Part shown: positions 19,535-28,363 of the stretch, piece after piece
Layout of the letters: every line of letters begins with the position of its first letter
Numbering within the stretch: position 1 is the stretch's first letter
Origin: Gracilibacillus massiliensis
Lineage (GTDB): Bacteria > Bacillota > Bacilli > Bacillales > Amphibacillaceae
Length of the DNA: 64,000 bases
Assembly: GCF_001458115.1 (NCBI RefSeq)
Contig: NZ_CZRP01000012.1
Span: forward strand, 186,001-250,000
Direction: 5' to 3'
The notes under the pieces: generated by a model
The model's database searches: none
Told to the model about the DNA's origin: nothing
The model's input: the letters and a program-made list of their open reading frames with translations, nothing else
Program-made: the position numbers and the translations under genes

Positions 19535-19633
19535 ATGAAAAATACATTATTTTATACATTTTTAACCGTAGCTGCAACAGTTGCCTACGTATTAGTCTCA
19601 AGAAAAATGGAAGATAAACGAGATTTTCGATAA
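19535..19633 (+). CDS. 32-residue membrane microprotein
   Basis: A 33-codon frame starts at ATG 19535 behind GAGGAGGAAG, 24 bases after yumB. The product has one membrane helix (LFYTFLTVAATVAYVLV) and a charged C-terminal tail (SRKMEDKRDFR). A terminator follows at once, so it is the last gene of the yumB transcript. It is shorter than usual annotation limits. A role with the dehydrogenase is possible from context only. Confidence 0.6.
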   Translation: MKNTLFYTFLTVAATVAYVLVSRKMEDKRDFR

Positions 19634-19634
19634 G

Positions 19635-19671
19635 AAAAAAAGCAGGTACTTCTTAATGTATCTGCTTTTTT
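19635..19671 (+). terminator. Intrinsic terminator after the yumB unit
   Basis: AAAAGCAGGTAC pairs with GTATCTGCTTTT, one mismatch, with a run of Ts. Confidence 0.85.
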
Positions 19672-19758
19672 AATGGAGAGATACAGGTATTGAAGGCGGC
19701 ATCGTACTAATTCATTACATAACTGACATACTAAGGATAACAAGATAGGAGGTTCGTT

Positions 19759-20400
19759 ATGTTTCAAATAAAACATTTAAAATATAAAGATATTCTTGAT
19801 ATAAATGAACTGGAACTTGATTCAGCCAGGATTTATTGCCTATTTGGTGAAAGTGGTAGTGGTAAGTCTACCTTACTTAAAATGTTTAATGGTATGTTAA
19901 CACCTGATGATGGAGAAGTACTTTTTAAAAAAGAAAAAATTACTGCTTTGGATCCTGTCGAGTTGAGAAAAGAAGTGGTTATGTTAGGTCAAGATCCTGT
20001 AGTATTCGAAGGAACAGTTCGTGATAATTTCTTGGCAGGATTACGTTTTTCAGGTAAAGAGGAAGCAGCAGATCAGGAATTGAAAACATTACTGAAAGAA
20101 TTGCATTTAAACAAGGACTTAAATGATGATGCAGGTAATTTATCAGGTGGAGAGCAACAGAGGCTGGCATTTGGTCGTGTATTGTTAATGAACGCAACTG
20201 TATATTTAATGGATGAACCAACTTCTGCACTAGATGAAGATACAGAAAAAGCGGTAATGGATTATTTTACCGAAATGATAAAAAGAAAAGGAAAAACAGT
20301 GATCATGGTGACCCATTCAAAAGAAATTGCTGAAAGATACAGCGATCGAATCATTTATATGGATGAGATTTTATCAAAGGCGGGTGGCTATCATGAATGA
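19759..20400 (+). CDS. fetA: ABC exporter ATP-binding protein (FetA-type)
   Basis: The 213-residue ATPase has Walker A GESGSGKST near residue 34, signature LSGGEQQR, Walker B VYLMDEPTSAL and the switch His in VTHSKE. AGGAGG precedes the ATG. It overlaps the permease gene by 8 bases, so the two form a two-gene ABC system. The permease family (UPF0014, FetB) implies the FetAB type, which in E. coli helps to export iron. The substrate here is not shown by sequence. Confidence 0.8.
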   Translation: MFQIKHLKYKDILDINELELDSARIYCLFGESGSGKSTLLKMFNGMLTPDDGEVLFKKEKITALDPVELRKEVVMLGQDPVVFEGTVRDNFLAGLRFSGKEEAADQELKTLLKELHLNKDLNDDAGNLSGGEQQRLAFGRVLLMNATVYLMDEPTSALDEDTEKAVMDYFTEMIKRKGKTVIMVTHSKEIAERYSDRIIYMDEILSKAGGYHE

Positions 20401-21172
20401 AATGTTAGAAATTACAATTTGGCAGCTTGTATCAGCATACATTTTTATTGTTATTCTGTTAGCGATTGTACGTTGGCGAAAAATTCCGAGAGAAAAAGAA
20501 ATTGTGATTGCAACATTAAGGATGACGATACAACTTGTGCTAGTCGGCTACGTGTTAATGTACATTTTTGAAAATGAAAAAATGATTTATTCCTTAATCG
20601 TACTAGTAATAATGGAAACATTTGCAGTTTATAATATATTCAAGAGGACAAAGCAAAGGTTGAGTAAAGACTTAAAGAAAATCATTGCCTTTGCAATGGT
20701 ATCAGGTACATTATTCGCTTTTATTTATTTTGATTTTGTTGTAGTACAATTCTCACCTTGGTATGACCCACGCTATTTTATACCTATTGCTGGAATGTTG
20801 ATAGGTAATTCCATGACTGGTATCACATTAGGGGTGAGTGCCCTAGTGGAAGGTTTTACCTCAAGAAAGAAGGAAGTGGAAGCAGCTCTAATGTTAGGAG
20901 CTACACCAAATAAAGCGTCACAAGGAATCGTCAATCATGCATTTGATTCCGCTATCTTGCCCACAATCAATAGTATGGTAGGGATGGGTATCGTGTTCTT
21001 ACCGGGAATGATGACAGGTGTGATTTTATCAGGCGCGGGTCCTCTTGATGCGATAAAATACCAAATAGCGATTATGTTGGGTATTACGGGAAGTGTTTCT
21101 TTGTCTGTCATTTTATTTTTATATTTAGGATATAAGACCTTTTTTAATAAATACGCTCAATTAAAGTTATAA
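20393..21172 (+). CDS. fetB: ABC exporter permease, UPF0014/FetB family
   Basis: The 259-residue permease has about seven membrane helices and the family core GNSMTGITLGVSALVEG followed by EAALMLGATPNKAS, the cytoplasmic coupling region, and GMGIVFLPGMMTGVILSG. The start ATG at 20393 lies within the end of the ATPase gene. The family is linked to metal (iron) export and oxidative-stress tolerance in E. coli; that function is transferred by homology. Confidence 0.85.
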   Translation: MNEMLEITIWQLVSAYIFIVILLAIVRWRKIPREKEIVIATLRMTIQLVLVGYVLMYIFENEKMIYSLIVLVIMETFAVYNIFKRTKQRLSKDLKKIIAFAMVSGTLFAFIYFDFVVVQFSPWYDPRYFIPIAGMLIGNSMTGITLGVSALVEGFTSRKKEVEAALMLGATPNKASQGIVNHAFDSAILPTINSMVGMGIVFLPGMMTGVILSGAGPLDAIKYQIAIMLGITGSVSLSVILFLYLGYKTFFNKYAQLKL

Positions 21173-21178
21173 TTAAAC

Positions 21179-21208
21179 TTGACTTGATCCTTACTATTTA
21201 GATAAAAT
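21179..21208 (+). promoter_or_regulatory. Candidate promoter of the valS T-box leader
   Basis: TTGACT (21179-21184) and TAAAAT (21203-21208) are spaced by 18 bases, about 30 bases upstream of the T-box. A second -10-like TATAAT lies at 21213. Confidence 0.5.
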
Positions 21209-21237
21209 AACATATAATGAATGACAAATTTTAAAAT

Positions 21238-21488
21238 GCGATGATGAGAAGGAGTACTTCACACTGTTCGTTAGAGAGGAAAATCCTGTAGGCTGAAAGA
21301 TTTTCTCGAAAAAAGATGAAGGAATGTAGTCTCTGATGCAGCTTTGCTGAACAAAAAAGTAGGCAATAGCCGGTGAACCCGTTATCTTTATTTAATCAAG
21401 TGTATAAGTAGCGATACTTATAAACAAAGGTGGTACCGCGGAATCAAACCCTTTTCGTCCTTTATACAAGGCCGAAAAGGGTTTTTAT
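21238..21488 (+). promoter_or_regulatory. T-box riboswitch controlling valS
   Basis: The leader holds the T-box core AAAGGTGGTACCGCGG (about 21426-21441) followed by the terminator AACCCTTTTCG...CGAAAAGGGTT plus Ts (about 21446-21488). The bases TGGT pair with an ACCA tRNA end, as expected for tRNA-Val with A at position 73. A GTA triplet at 21326-21328 is a candidate valine specifier in the stem I bulge; the register is inferred, not folded. Uncharged tRNA-Val would stabilise the antiterminator and allow valS transcription. Confidence 0.88.
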
Positions 21489-21525
21489 ATTGCATCACAC
21501 ACAACACCTAAAAAGCAAAAAAACT

Positions 21526-21793
21526 AAACTGCGAAGTACCAGATTGTAGAGTCTCTTTACGGGAATTCAAGTGCTGTTAACGGGAATTGTCAATCTCTTC
21601 ACGGGAAATACCTTTCTGTAGACGGGAATTGTTTGCTTCTTCACAGGAATAAACGATAATTCCCGTGAAGAGCAGTATAATTCCCGTCTACAGCAGAACT
21701 TTTCCCGCGAAGAGAAGACTAATTCCCGCGAAGAAGATCAGAAGTAACTTATCCACGTTAAACAAACTTACAAAAGTATCAATACTTCGCAGC
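21526..21793. repeat. Repeat R1b: long copy of the 21-bp periodic inverted-box element
   Basis: Termini AAACTGCGAAGTA and TACTTCGCAG are inverted repeats. Forward ACGGGAATT-type boxes start at 21559, 21580, 21601, 21622 and 21643; reverse AATTCCCGT-type boxes start at 21658, 21679, 21700 and 21721. Every step is 21 bp. It has two more forward boxes than R1a (7213-7443). It sits between the T-box terminator and the valS start, inside the valS messenger leader. Confidence 0.88.
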
Positions 21794-21864
21794 AATTTAT
21801 GTTTACTTTTACTTTAGTTGTTAAAAAATTGTTTTATTGGTGATACAAGAAGGAGGAAATATAG

Positions 21865-24516
21865 ATGTCTGAAAATAATGAAGTGAATTTACCACCTAAA
21901 TATGATCCGACCGCAGTAGAAAAAGGTCGTTATGATTATTGGGTAAACGGAAAGTTTTTTGAAGCAGAACAAAACAAAGATAAGGAACCGTTCACGATCG
22001 TAATTCCACCACCGAACGTGACCGGAAAACTTCACATTGGTCATGCATGGGATACTACGTTACAAGATATTGTCACAAGGATCAAAAGAATGCAAGGCTA
22101 TGATGTGCTTTACCTCCCAGGTATGGATCATGCAGGTATTGCAACCCAAGCAAAAGTAGAAGGAAAACTTCGCGAAGAAGGCATTTCACGATATGATCTA
22201 GGTCGCGAAAAGTTCCTCGAAAAAGCATGGGATTGGAAAGAAGAATATGCTGGGTTTATTCGTGAACAGTGGTCGAAACTAGGTTTAGGACTCGATTATT
22301 CTCGTGAACGATTTACATTAGACGAGGGTTTGTCAGATGCTGTAAAAGAAGTATTTGTGAAATTATATGAAAAAGGTCTTATTTATCGTGGTGAGTACAT
22401 CATCAACTGGGATCCGGCAACTAAGACAGCTTTATCGGATATCGAAGTTATATACAAAGATGTTCAAGGTCATTTCTATCACATGAAATATCCATTAGCT
22501 GACGGGTCAGGGCACATTGAAGTAGCAACAACTCGACCAGAGACAATGCTAGGAGATACGGCTGTGGCAGTTCATCCTGAGGACGATCGCTACAAAAATT
22601 TAATTGGTAAAAAAGTAAAACTACCAATCGTTGGTCGTGAAATAGAAATCGTTGCAGATGATTACGTAGATATGGAGTTTGGTTCAGGTGCTGTTAAAAT
22701 TACACCAGCACATGACCCAAATGATTTTGAAATTGGTAACCGTCATAACTTAGAACGGGTACTGGTGATGAATGAAGATGGTACAATGAACGACAATGCT
22801 GGTAAATATAAAGATATGGACCGTTTTGATTGTCGTAAGCAAATTGTTAAAGATCTTCAAAGTGAAGGCATTCTTTTCAAAATAGAAGATCACATGCATT
22901 CTGTTGGTCATTCGGAGCGAAGTGGAGCAGTAGTCGAACCATATTTATCGACACAATGGTTTGTTGATATGCAGCCATTAGCAGATGCAGCTGTAGAATT
23001 ACAGCAAGGGGATGATAATGAAAAAGTTCATTTTGTTCCTGATCGTTTCGAAAAAACATATTTACGCTGGATGGAAAATATTCGTGATTGGTGTATCTCT
23101 CGTCAACTGTGGTGGGGGCACCGAATCCCAGCTTGGTACCATAAAGAAACAGGCGAAATGTATGTAGGAAAAGAGGCACCAAAAGACATCGAAAATTGGG
23201 AACAAGATCAGGATGTTCTTGATACATGGTTTTCCTCCGCATTATGGCCATTTTCAACCTTAAATTGGCCAAATACAGAAGATGAAGATTTTAAACATTT
23301 CTTCCCGACCAATGTATTAGTAACAGGCTATGATATCATCTTCTTCTGGGTAGCTCGTATGATTTTTCAATCGAAACAATTTAATGATGAACGTCCATTT
23401 AAAGATGTATTGATTCATGGTTTAGTACGTGATGCAGAAGGACGTAAAATGAGTAAATCACTTGGGAATGGTGTAGATCCAATGGAAGTAATTGAGAAGT
23501 ATGGTGCTGACTCTTTACGTTATTTCTTATCCACTGGGTCTAGTCCAGGTCAAGATTTACGTTTCCAGTGGGAAAAAGTAGAATCAACTTGGAATTTCGT
23601 CAATAAAATTTGGAACGCATCCCGTTTTGCCCTTATGAACATGGATGGTTTAAAATATGAAGAAATTGATTTAACGGGTAAAAAATCAGTAGCAGATCAG
23701 TGGATTTTAACTCGCATGAATGAGACGATTGAACAAGTAACCCGTCATGTCGATAAATATGACTTTGGTGAAGCGGGTCGTTACTTATACAATTTTATTT
23801 GGGATGACTTCTGTGATTGGTATATTGAAATGGCTAAATTACCACTATATGGAGAAGATGAGGATGCTAAATTAACAACTCGGTCTATATTGGCATATGT
23901 ATTAGATAATATTATGCGAATGCTTCATCCATTTATGCCGTTTGTCACCGAAGAGATTTGGCAGCAGCTACCACACAAAGGTGACTCTATCGTTAGAGCA
24001 TCATGGCCAACTGTTAATGACAAATTATCCGATAACGAAGCATCAGAAGTGATGAAGCAACTTGTTGCGATTATTCGATCTGTACGTAACATTCGCGCTG
24101 AAGTAGACACACCTACGTCTAAAGAAATTCCAATTATGGTGCTAGCAAGTAATGAAGAAGTAAAAATACAACTGGAAGAAAATCGTGTTTATATAGATCG
24201 TTTCTGTAATCCAAATCAATTAACGATTGATACGAGTTTTAATGTACCTGATAAAGCAATGTCAGCAGTAGTAACCGGGGCAGAGATCTTTTTACCACTC
24301 GAGGGCTTAATTGATGTAGAGAAAGAATTAACTCGTTTACAGGGTGAATTAGCTAAGCTTAATAAAGAAGTTGAACGTGTGGATAAAAAACTTTCTAATC
24401 AAGGTTTTATAAGTAAAGCACCGGCAAATGTAGTAGATGCTGAGAAAGAAAAACAAAAAGACTATATGGACAAACGTGAGAAAGTCCAAGCACGAATAAA
24501 TGAATTACAAAATTAA
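21865..24516 (+). CDS. valS: Valyl-tRNA synthetase
   Basis: The class Ia synthetase of 883 residues has HIGH at residues 57-60 (LHIGHAWD), a CP1 editing domain (about 190-350, [13 protein letters not shown]), KMSKS at 528-532, an anticodon-binding domain and a C-terminal coiled coil that binds tRNA (about 815-880). AAGGAGG lies 10 bases before the ATG. It is controlled by the upstream T-box, now separated from the coding region by the R1b repeat. Confidence 0.97.
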   Translation: MSENNEVNLPPKYDPTAVEKGRYDYWVNGKFFEAEQNKDKEPFTIVIPPPNVTGKLHIGHAWDTTLQDIVTRIKRMQGYDVLYLPGMDHAGIATQAKVEGKLREEGISRYDLGREKFLEKAWDWKEEYAGFIREQWSKLGLGLDYSRERFTLDEGLSDAVKEVFVKLYEKGLIYRGEYIINWDPATKTALSDIEVIYKDVQGHFYHMKYPLADGSGHIEVATTRPETMLGDTAVAVHPEDDRYKNLIGKKVKLPIVGREIEIVADDYVDMEFGSGAVKITPAHDPNDFEIGNRHNLERVLVMNEDGTMNDNAGKYKDMDRFDCRKQIVKDLQSEGILFKIEDHMHSVGHSERSGAVVEPYLSTQWFVDMQPLADAAVELQQGDDNEKVHFVPDRFEKTYLRWMENIRDWCISRQLWWGHRIPAWYHKETGEMYVGKEAPKDIENWEQDQDVLDTWFSSALWPFSTLNWPNTEDEDFKHFFPTNVLVTGYDIIFFWVARMIFQSKQFNDERPFKDVLIHGLVRDAEGRKMSKSLGNGVDPMEVIEKYGADSLRYFLSTGSSPGQDLRFQWEKVESTWNFVNKIWNASRFALMNMDGLKYEEIDLTGKKSVADQWILTRMNETIEQVTRHVDKYDFGEAGRYLYNFIWDDFCDWYIEMAKLPLYGEDEDAKLTTRSILAYVLDNIMRMLHPFMPFVTEEIWQQLPHKGDSIVRASWPTVNDKLSDNEASEVMKQLVAIIRSVRNIRAEVDTPTSKEIPIMVLASNEEVKIQLEENRVYIDRFCNPNQLTIDTSFNVPDKAMSAVVTGAEIFLPLEGLIDVEKELTRLQGELAKLNKEVERVDKKLSNQGFISKAPANVVDAEKEKQKDYMDKREKVQARINELQN

Positions 24517-24540
24517 AAATAACTAGACTGTACAGAGGAG

Positions 24541-24582
24541 TCCCCGTTTTCATACATTGAGAAACGGGGATTAGCTCTTTAA
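24541..24582 (+). terminator. Likely terminator after valS
   Basis: TCCCCGTTT pairs with AAACGGGGA around a 12-base loop; the T-run is interrupted by ATTAGC, so termination may be partial and may let folC be read through. Confidence 0.5.
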
Positions 24583-24611
24583 AGCGTTTTTTAATGAAGG
24601 ATGGGTGAAAG

Positions 24612-25871
24612 ATGTTACGATCAGAAGCAGAATTAAATAAGTTTATGGAAGACAGACGCCAATTAGGAATTAAACCTGGCTTAGAGCGACTTGATTATTT
24701 ATTACAAAGAGTAGGTCATCCACAGAAGTCAATCCCCACTATCCATATTGCTGGTACAAATGGTAAAGGTTCAACTCTTGCATATTTAAAAGAAATCTTA
24801 ATTGAAAGTGATTATCGAGTTGGTACCTTCCAATCACCAGGTTTGCCAACTGTCTTTAATCATATGGCAATTAACAATCACTCGATTACTCTAGAAGAAT
24901 TTTTAGCTATATTAAATGAAGTTTTGCCGATTATTGAAGAGATGGATGACCTTGGCTTCTCCCCATCTGAATATGAAATTTTAATGGTAATTACACTTGT
25001 ATATTTTAAGGATAGTATTGATGTCGCTATCATAGAAGCAGCTATGGGTGGAAGAGAAGATGTGACTAATCGTGTAGATCCATTAGTAACGATTATTACT
25101 ACGATCGGCATGGATCACTTCAAATTTCTGGGTAATTCGTTAGAACAAATCGCCTCCCACAAGGCGGGAATCATAAAAGAGCAAGTGCCAGTTATTATAG
25201 GTGATTTAGATGCTATTTCCATCAAAGTCGTAAAAGATGAAGCAAATCGACGAAACGCACCTATCTTCTGCTATAATACTGATTTCTGGTCTACCATTCA
25301 TGCATCACAGACTTTTACATGGCATAGTCAAGATCAAGCGTATCAGGTTAAATTATCCATGCTAGGAGATCACCAGATTCACAATGCTATGTTAGCGATT
25401 CAAGCTATTGAATTATTAAAAAAGAAAGGGTTTCAAATTACAGAAAAAGCTATTAAAACAGGATTATGGAGCACAAAGGTACCTAATCGAATTGAAATGA
25501 TTTCTAAGCATCCGAAGGTAATTATCGACGGCGCTCATAACGTACAAAGTGTTACGAAATTAATAGATACTTTAAAGAATGAAAAAGTCGCAGGGGAAAT
25601 AAAAGTGCTGTTTAGCGCTTTTCGAGATAAAGAAATTAGCGAAATGTTGGGAATTATATCAAAATTAACAGATCAAATTACAGTCACAACCTTTCCACAC
25701 CAACGAGCATTAACCTCGGAATTAATAAACGATCATATTAATTATAAAAAAAATCCATTACAAGCTATTAATGAGATTCTTTCTAATTGTGAATCAAAAG
25801 ACATGGTTATTATTACCGGATCACTCCATTTTGTCGATTATATAAAAGCAAATATTAGTGGTTCGTTATAA
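24612..25871 (+). CDS. folC: Folylpolyglutamate synthase / dihydrofolate synthase
   Basis: This Mur-ligase-family enzyme adds glutamate to folates. The 419 residues carry the ATP-binding GTNGKGST at 48-55, the omega-loop region FQSPGL, the EAAMGGREDVTN motif with metal and substrate contacts, and IIDGAHN near residue 307 at the C-domain junction. The ATG follows GGATGGGTG. In B. subtilis folC is followed by comC; here the pilus operon starts at that point. Confidence 0.95.
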   Translation: MLRSEAELNKFMEDRRQLGIKPGLERLDYLLQRVGHPQKSIPTIHIAGTNGKGSTLAYLKEILIESDYRVGTFQSPGLPTVFNHMAINNHSITLEEFLAILNEVLPIIEEMDDLGFSPSEYEILMVITLVYFKDSIDVAIIEAAMGGREDVTNRVDPLVTIITTIGMDHFKFLGNSLEQIASHKAGIIKEQVPVIIGDLDAISIKVVKDEANRRNAPIFCYNTDFWSTIHASQTFTWHSQDQAYQVKLSMLGDHQIHNAMLAIQAIELLKKKGFQITEKAIKTGLWSTKVPNRIEMISKHPKVIIDGAHNVQSVTKLIDTLKNEKVAGEIKVLFSAFRDKEISEMLGIISKLTDQITVTTFPHQRALTSELINDHINYKKNPLQAINEILSNCESKDMVIITGSLHFVDYIKANISGSL

Positions 25872-25878
25872 GAATGTA

Positions 25879-25907
25879 TTGTTCATTGAAAATGAAACGA
25901 GTATAAT
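25879..25907 (+). promoter_or_regulatory. Sigma-A-type promoter of the type IV pilus operon
   Basis: TTGTTC (25879-25884) and TATAAT (25902-25907) are exactly 17 bases apart, just after the folC stop and 35 bases before the first pilin gene. Confidence 0.6.
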
Positions 25908-25942
25908 AAAAAATAATATATCATAGGAAAAGAGGGAGATAA

Positions 25943-26380
25943 TTGATTAAAAAAGATCATTTCACAAACAATAGTGGCTTTACATTAATTGAAATTTTAG
26001 CTTCTGTTGTCATCCTTTCACTTATCTCCTTTGGTTTTTTAGCCCTATTTACACATGCATCTAAGTCAAATATTTTATCTGAAAATATATTAGATGGTAA
26101 TTATATTGCACAGACAGAGATAGAAGATATCTATCAATATAGTACAGAAACGACAATAACCGAAACGATTTCAAATATGGAAAGTAACGCATATCATTTA
26201 ACAAACAGTGGTGACGATTTCTACCAATTACGACAAAAAAACGATGACTATTCAGTAGATATTCATTTTTTACATAATGATCAACAACCGTCACTTTGGA
26301 GAGTGACCGTTACTGTGACAGATGAACGAGGTAGTAGCTCTTTATTAGCAAAAATAGAATCGGTTTATCAATGGCAATAG
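25943..26380 (+). CDS. Minor type IV prepilin (PilV-like)
   Basis: The 145-residue prepilin has a class III signal: short basic leader, cleavage Gly before FTLIEILASVVILS with Glu at mature position 5, then a single hydrophobic helix and a small soluble domain. TTG start at 25943 after AGAGGGA. First gene of the pilus operon. The name PilV is by order and general shape; the globular part is too diverged to place more exactly. Confidence 0.75.
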   Translation: MIKKDHFTNNSGFTLIEILASVVILSLISFGFLALFTHASKSNILSENILDGNYIAQTEIEDIYQYSTETTITETISNMESNAYHLTNSGDDFYQLRQKNDDYSVDIHFLHNDQQPSLWRVTVTVTDERGSSSLLAKIESVYQWQ

Positions 26381-26398
26381 AGGAAAAGGGTGAGTTGG

Positions 26399-26818
26399 AT
26401 GCTTCGCAATCAAAAAGGTATGACACTTGTAGAACTTTTAACGGCGATCACACTACTTAGTCTCATTATTGTCTTAGTAGGATCGATTCATCTATATGCT
26501 CAAAAACAGTTTGTGAATCAGTCAGAACAAGTTGAACAACAATCAGATGTAAGAAATGCCTTATCTTCTATGTCCAGAGCTATTCGTACAACACCAAGTG
26601 ACAAAATATCGGTCCAAGGTAATGTTTTACATATAGACATGGATCAATATTACTATTCATCCAATCTGTTGATGAAAAACGATACCGTCATAGCAGACGA
26701 TATTGCGTCATTTCGTGTAACAATAGTGGATGACCAAGTAGTAATAGATATGACAAGTGATCAAGCGTCACTGCAAGAACAAACAACCATACAGACGAAA
26801 TTTTCCTTGAGAAAGTAG
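26399..26818 (+). CDS. Minor type IV prepilin (PilW/GspJ-like)
   Basis: The 139-residue prepilin has leader MLRNQKG, cleaved before MTLVELLTAITLLS with Glu5, and a globular domain with the spaced pattern seen in PilW-type pilins (VEQQSDVRNALSSMSRAIR). I chose ATG 26399 because GGTGA lies 5 bases upstream; GTG at 26390 would add three residues but overlaps that ribosome binding site. The stop abuts the next gene. Confidence 0.72.
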   Translation: MLRNQKGMTLVELLTAITLLSLIIVLVGSIHLYAQKQFVNQSEQVEQQSDVRNALSSMSRAIRTTPSDKISVQGNVLHIDMDQYYYSSNLLMKNDTVIADDIASFRVTIVDDQVVIDMTSDQASLQEQTTIQTKFSLRK

Positions 26819-26827
26819 GTGAATGGT

Positions 26828-28348
26828 TTGCAGAATCATAATTATCGTGATTATTACATGAATCAAAAGGGTATTGCATTAGTGATGGTGATGATGGTAC
26901 TAGTCATTTTATCCTTACTTGGCATCACCATCTTAACTGTTTCTGCTGGCCATTTATCGCAAACGACGAAAGACCGTACGTTTCAATCCAGTTACTATAT
27001 TGCTGAAGCAGGTACTAACATCACAGCAATGGAAATACAAACAGCGGTTGAATCGCTGTATCGTACCGCTAATAATGAGGCGACCTTTTTTCAACAGTTG
27101 GAAGAAGAGATAATAAAAGAAGACTATGTAATCGACAATGTTTTTTCAGAGCAATATCAAGCAACCCCAAAAGCAATTGTTTCCGTGTACAAAACGTCTG
27201 ACGCTAATCCAAGGTCCTATCGTATTGAATCAATAGGCTCGGTCAATAATAGTAACCGAACTGTTACAACTAACCTTTTTGTGAAGTGGCAACAAGGAAC
27301 CTCTATAAATCTTCCAGATAATCTGGTTGCATATACTGGATTATTTAGTTCAACGAATTGTAATGTGCCACAAGCGAGATTTGTTGGAGGTGCCTTATTA
27401 GAAGGGAATTATGGTACAGCATGTGTTGCACCAGGGGCCGTTGAGATTAGTGGCGGGGCAACTTTAGATGGAGATGCATTATACATACCGTTAGCGGGTG
27501 ATGAAGCAATACTTAATAAAGCAGCAAACTACGATAAAGAGATACCTCCTTTTGTGAAAAAAGATGATCTACTAGATGCCGATGCTATTCAAAAGATATT
27601 TGACAATTATCCTTCGATACCTACTTATACAGTTCCTGAGGATGAAACTGTTGGTGATCAGTATAATTCTCACCCTGTCGTGGATAACGGAAACGTAAAC
27701 ATTACTAATTATCAAGCAAACGGTTATACATTGCAGCTAGATCGTAACAGATCATTTCGTGATATCACACTTACTGGTAATCGTGATTTGTATATTGATA
27801 CCAATGGAGAGGACCGAGAAATCACTGTAGAAAATTTAAATATGAATAATGGACATATTCATCTAATTGGCGATGGTTCGTTATCGATTTATATTAATGG
27901 TGCTATCACGTTTGGTTCTGGTAGTACGATTAATCGAGATGGAAGTGTAAATAAATTAGATTTATTTCTTGCTGGAAACAATAAGCAATTTTCATTAGCT
28001 GGTTCACAAAAAGTAAATGGACATCTATTTGCTGAAGATGCCGATGTCACGTTGACTGCTAGTGGTGGGTTTGATGGTTCTATTATTTCAGGTGGTAACC
28101 GAGTAGAATTGAGTGGTGGAACTTATAATGAAACATTTATACTTGCTCCATTTGCCGATTTATATGGAACAGCTGGAGCAAAGCTAAATGGCACTGTCAT
28201 TTCAGATACGCTGAATTTATCAGGTGGTACGTACTTTAGTTTTCAAGAGATAAGTACAGATGACCTTCCAATTTCAGATGGATCTTCTAATAATGAAATA
28301 CCAAATGATGCCTTTTTAAAAGAACAAACATTAGAAAAGAACAAATAG
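26828..28348 (+). CDS. PilX/GspK-like modular pilin with large beta-rich C-terminal domain
   Basis: The roughly 506-residue protein starts as a PilX-type prepilin: NQKGIALVMVMMVLVILSLL has the cleavage Gly and the hydrophobic helix but no Glu5, as in GspK-type tip subunits. After residue about 165 it changes to a long domain rich in Gly, Asn, Ser and short beta strands (GSLSIYINGAITFGSGSTI, ASGGFDGSIISGGNRVELSGG) that looks like a parallel beta-helix. This size and make-up fit a modular tip pilin, possibly an adhesin; that role is inference. TTG at 26828 follows GGTGA; GTG 26819 and ATG 26858 are alternatives. Confidence 0.75.
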   Translation: MQNHNYRDYYMNQKGIALVMVMMVLVILSLLGITILTVSAGHLSQTTKDRTFQSSYYIAEAGTNITAMEIQTAVESLYRTANNEATFFQQLEEEIIKEDYVIDNVFSEQYQATPKAIVSVYKTSDANPRSYRIESIGSVNNSNRTVTTNLFVKWQQGTSINLPDNLVAYTGLFSSTNCNVPQARFVGGALLEGNYGTACVAPGAVEISGGATLDGDALYIPLAGDEAILNKAANYDKEIPPFVKKDDLLDADAIQKIFDNYPSIPTYTVPEDETVGDQYNSHPVVDNGNVNITNYQANGYTLQLDRNRSFRDITLTGNRDLYIDTNGEDREITVENLNMNNGHIHLIGDGSLSIYINGAITFGSGSTINRDGSVNKLDLFLAGNNKQFSLAGSQKVNGHLFAEDADVTLTASGGFDGSIISGGNRVELSGGTYNETFILAPFADLYGTAGAKLNGTVISDTLNLSGGTYFSFQEISTDDLPISDGSSNNEIPNDAFLKEQTLEKNK

Positions 28349-28363
28349 AAAGAAGGTGTTACT

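Noticed and set aside
22877-23272. Minus-strand frame of 131 codons inside valS
   Set aside because: It is a shadow of the valS coding frame, with no start signal or recognisable product.
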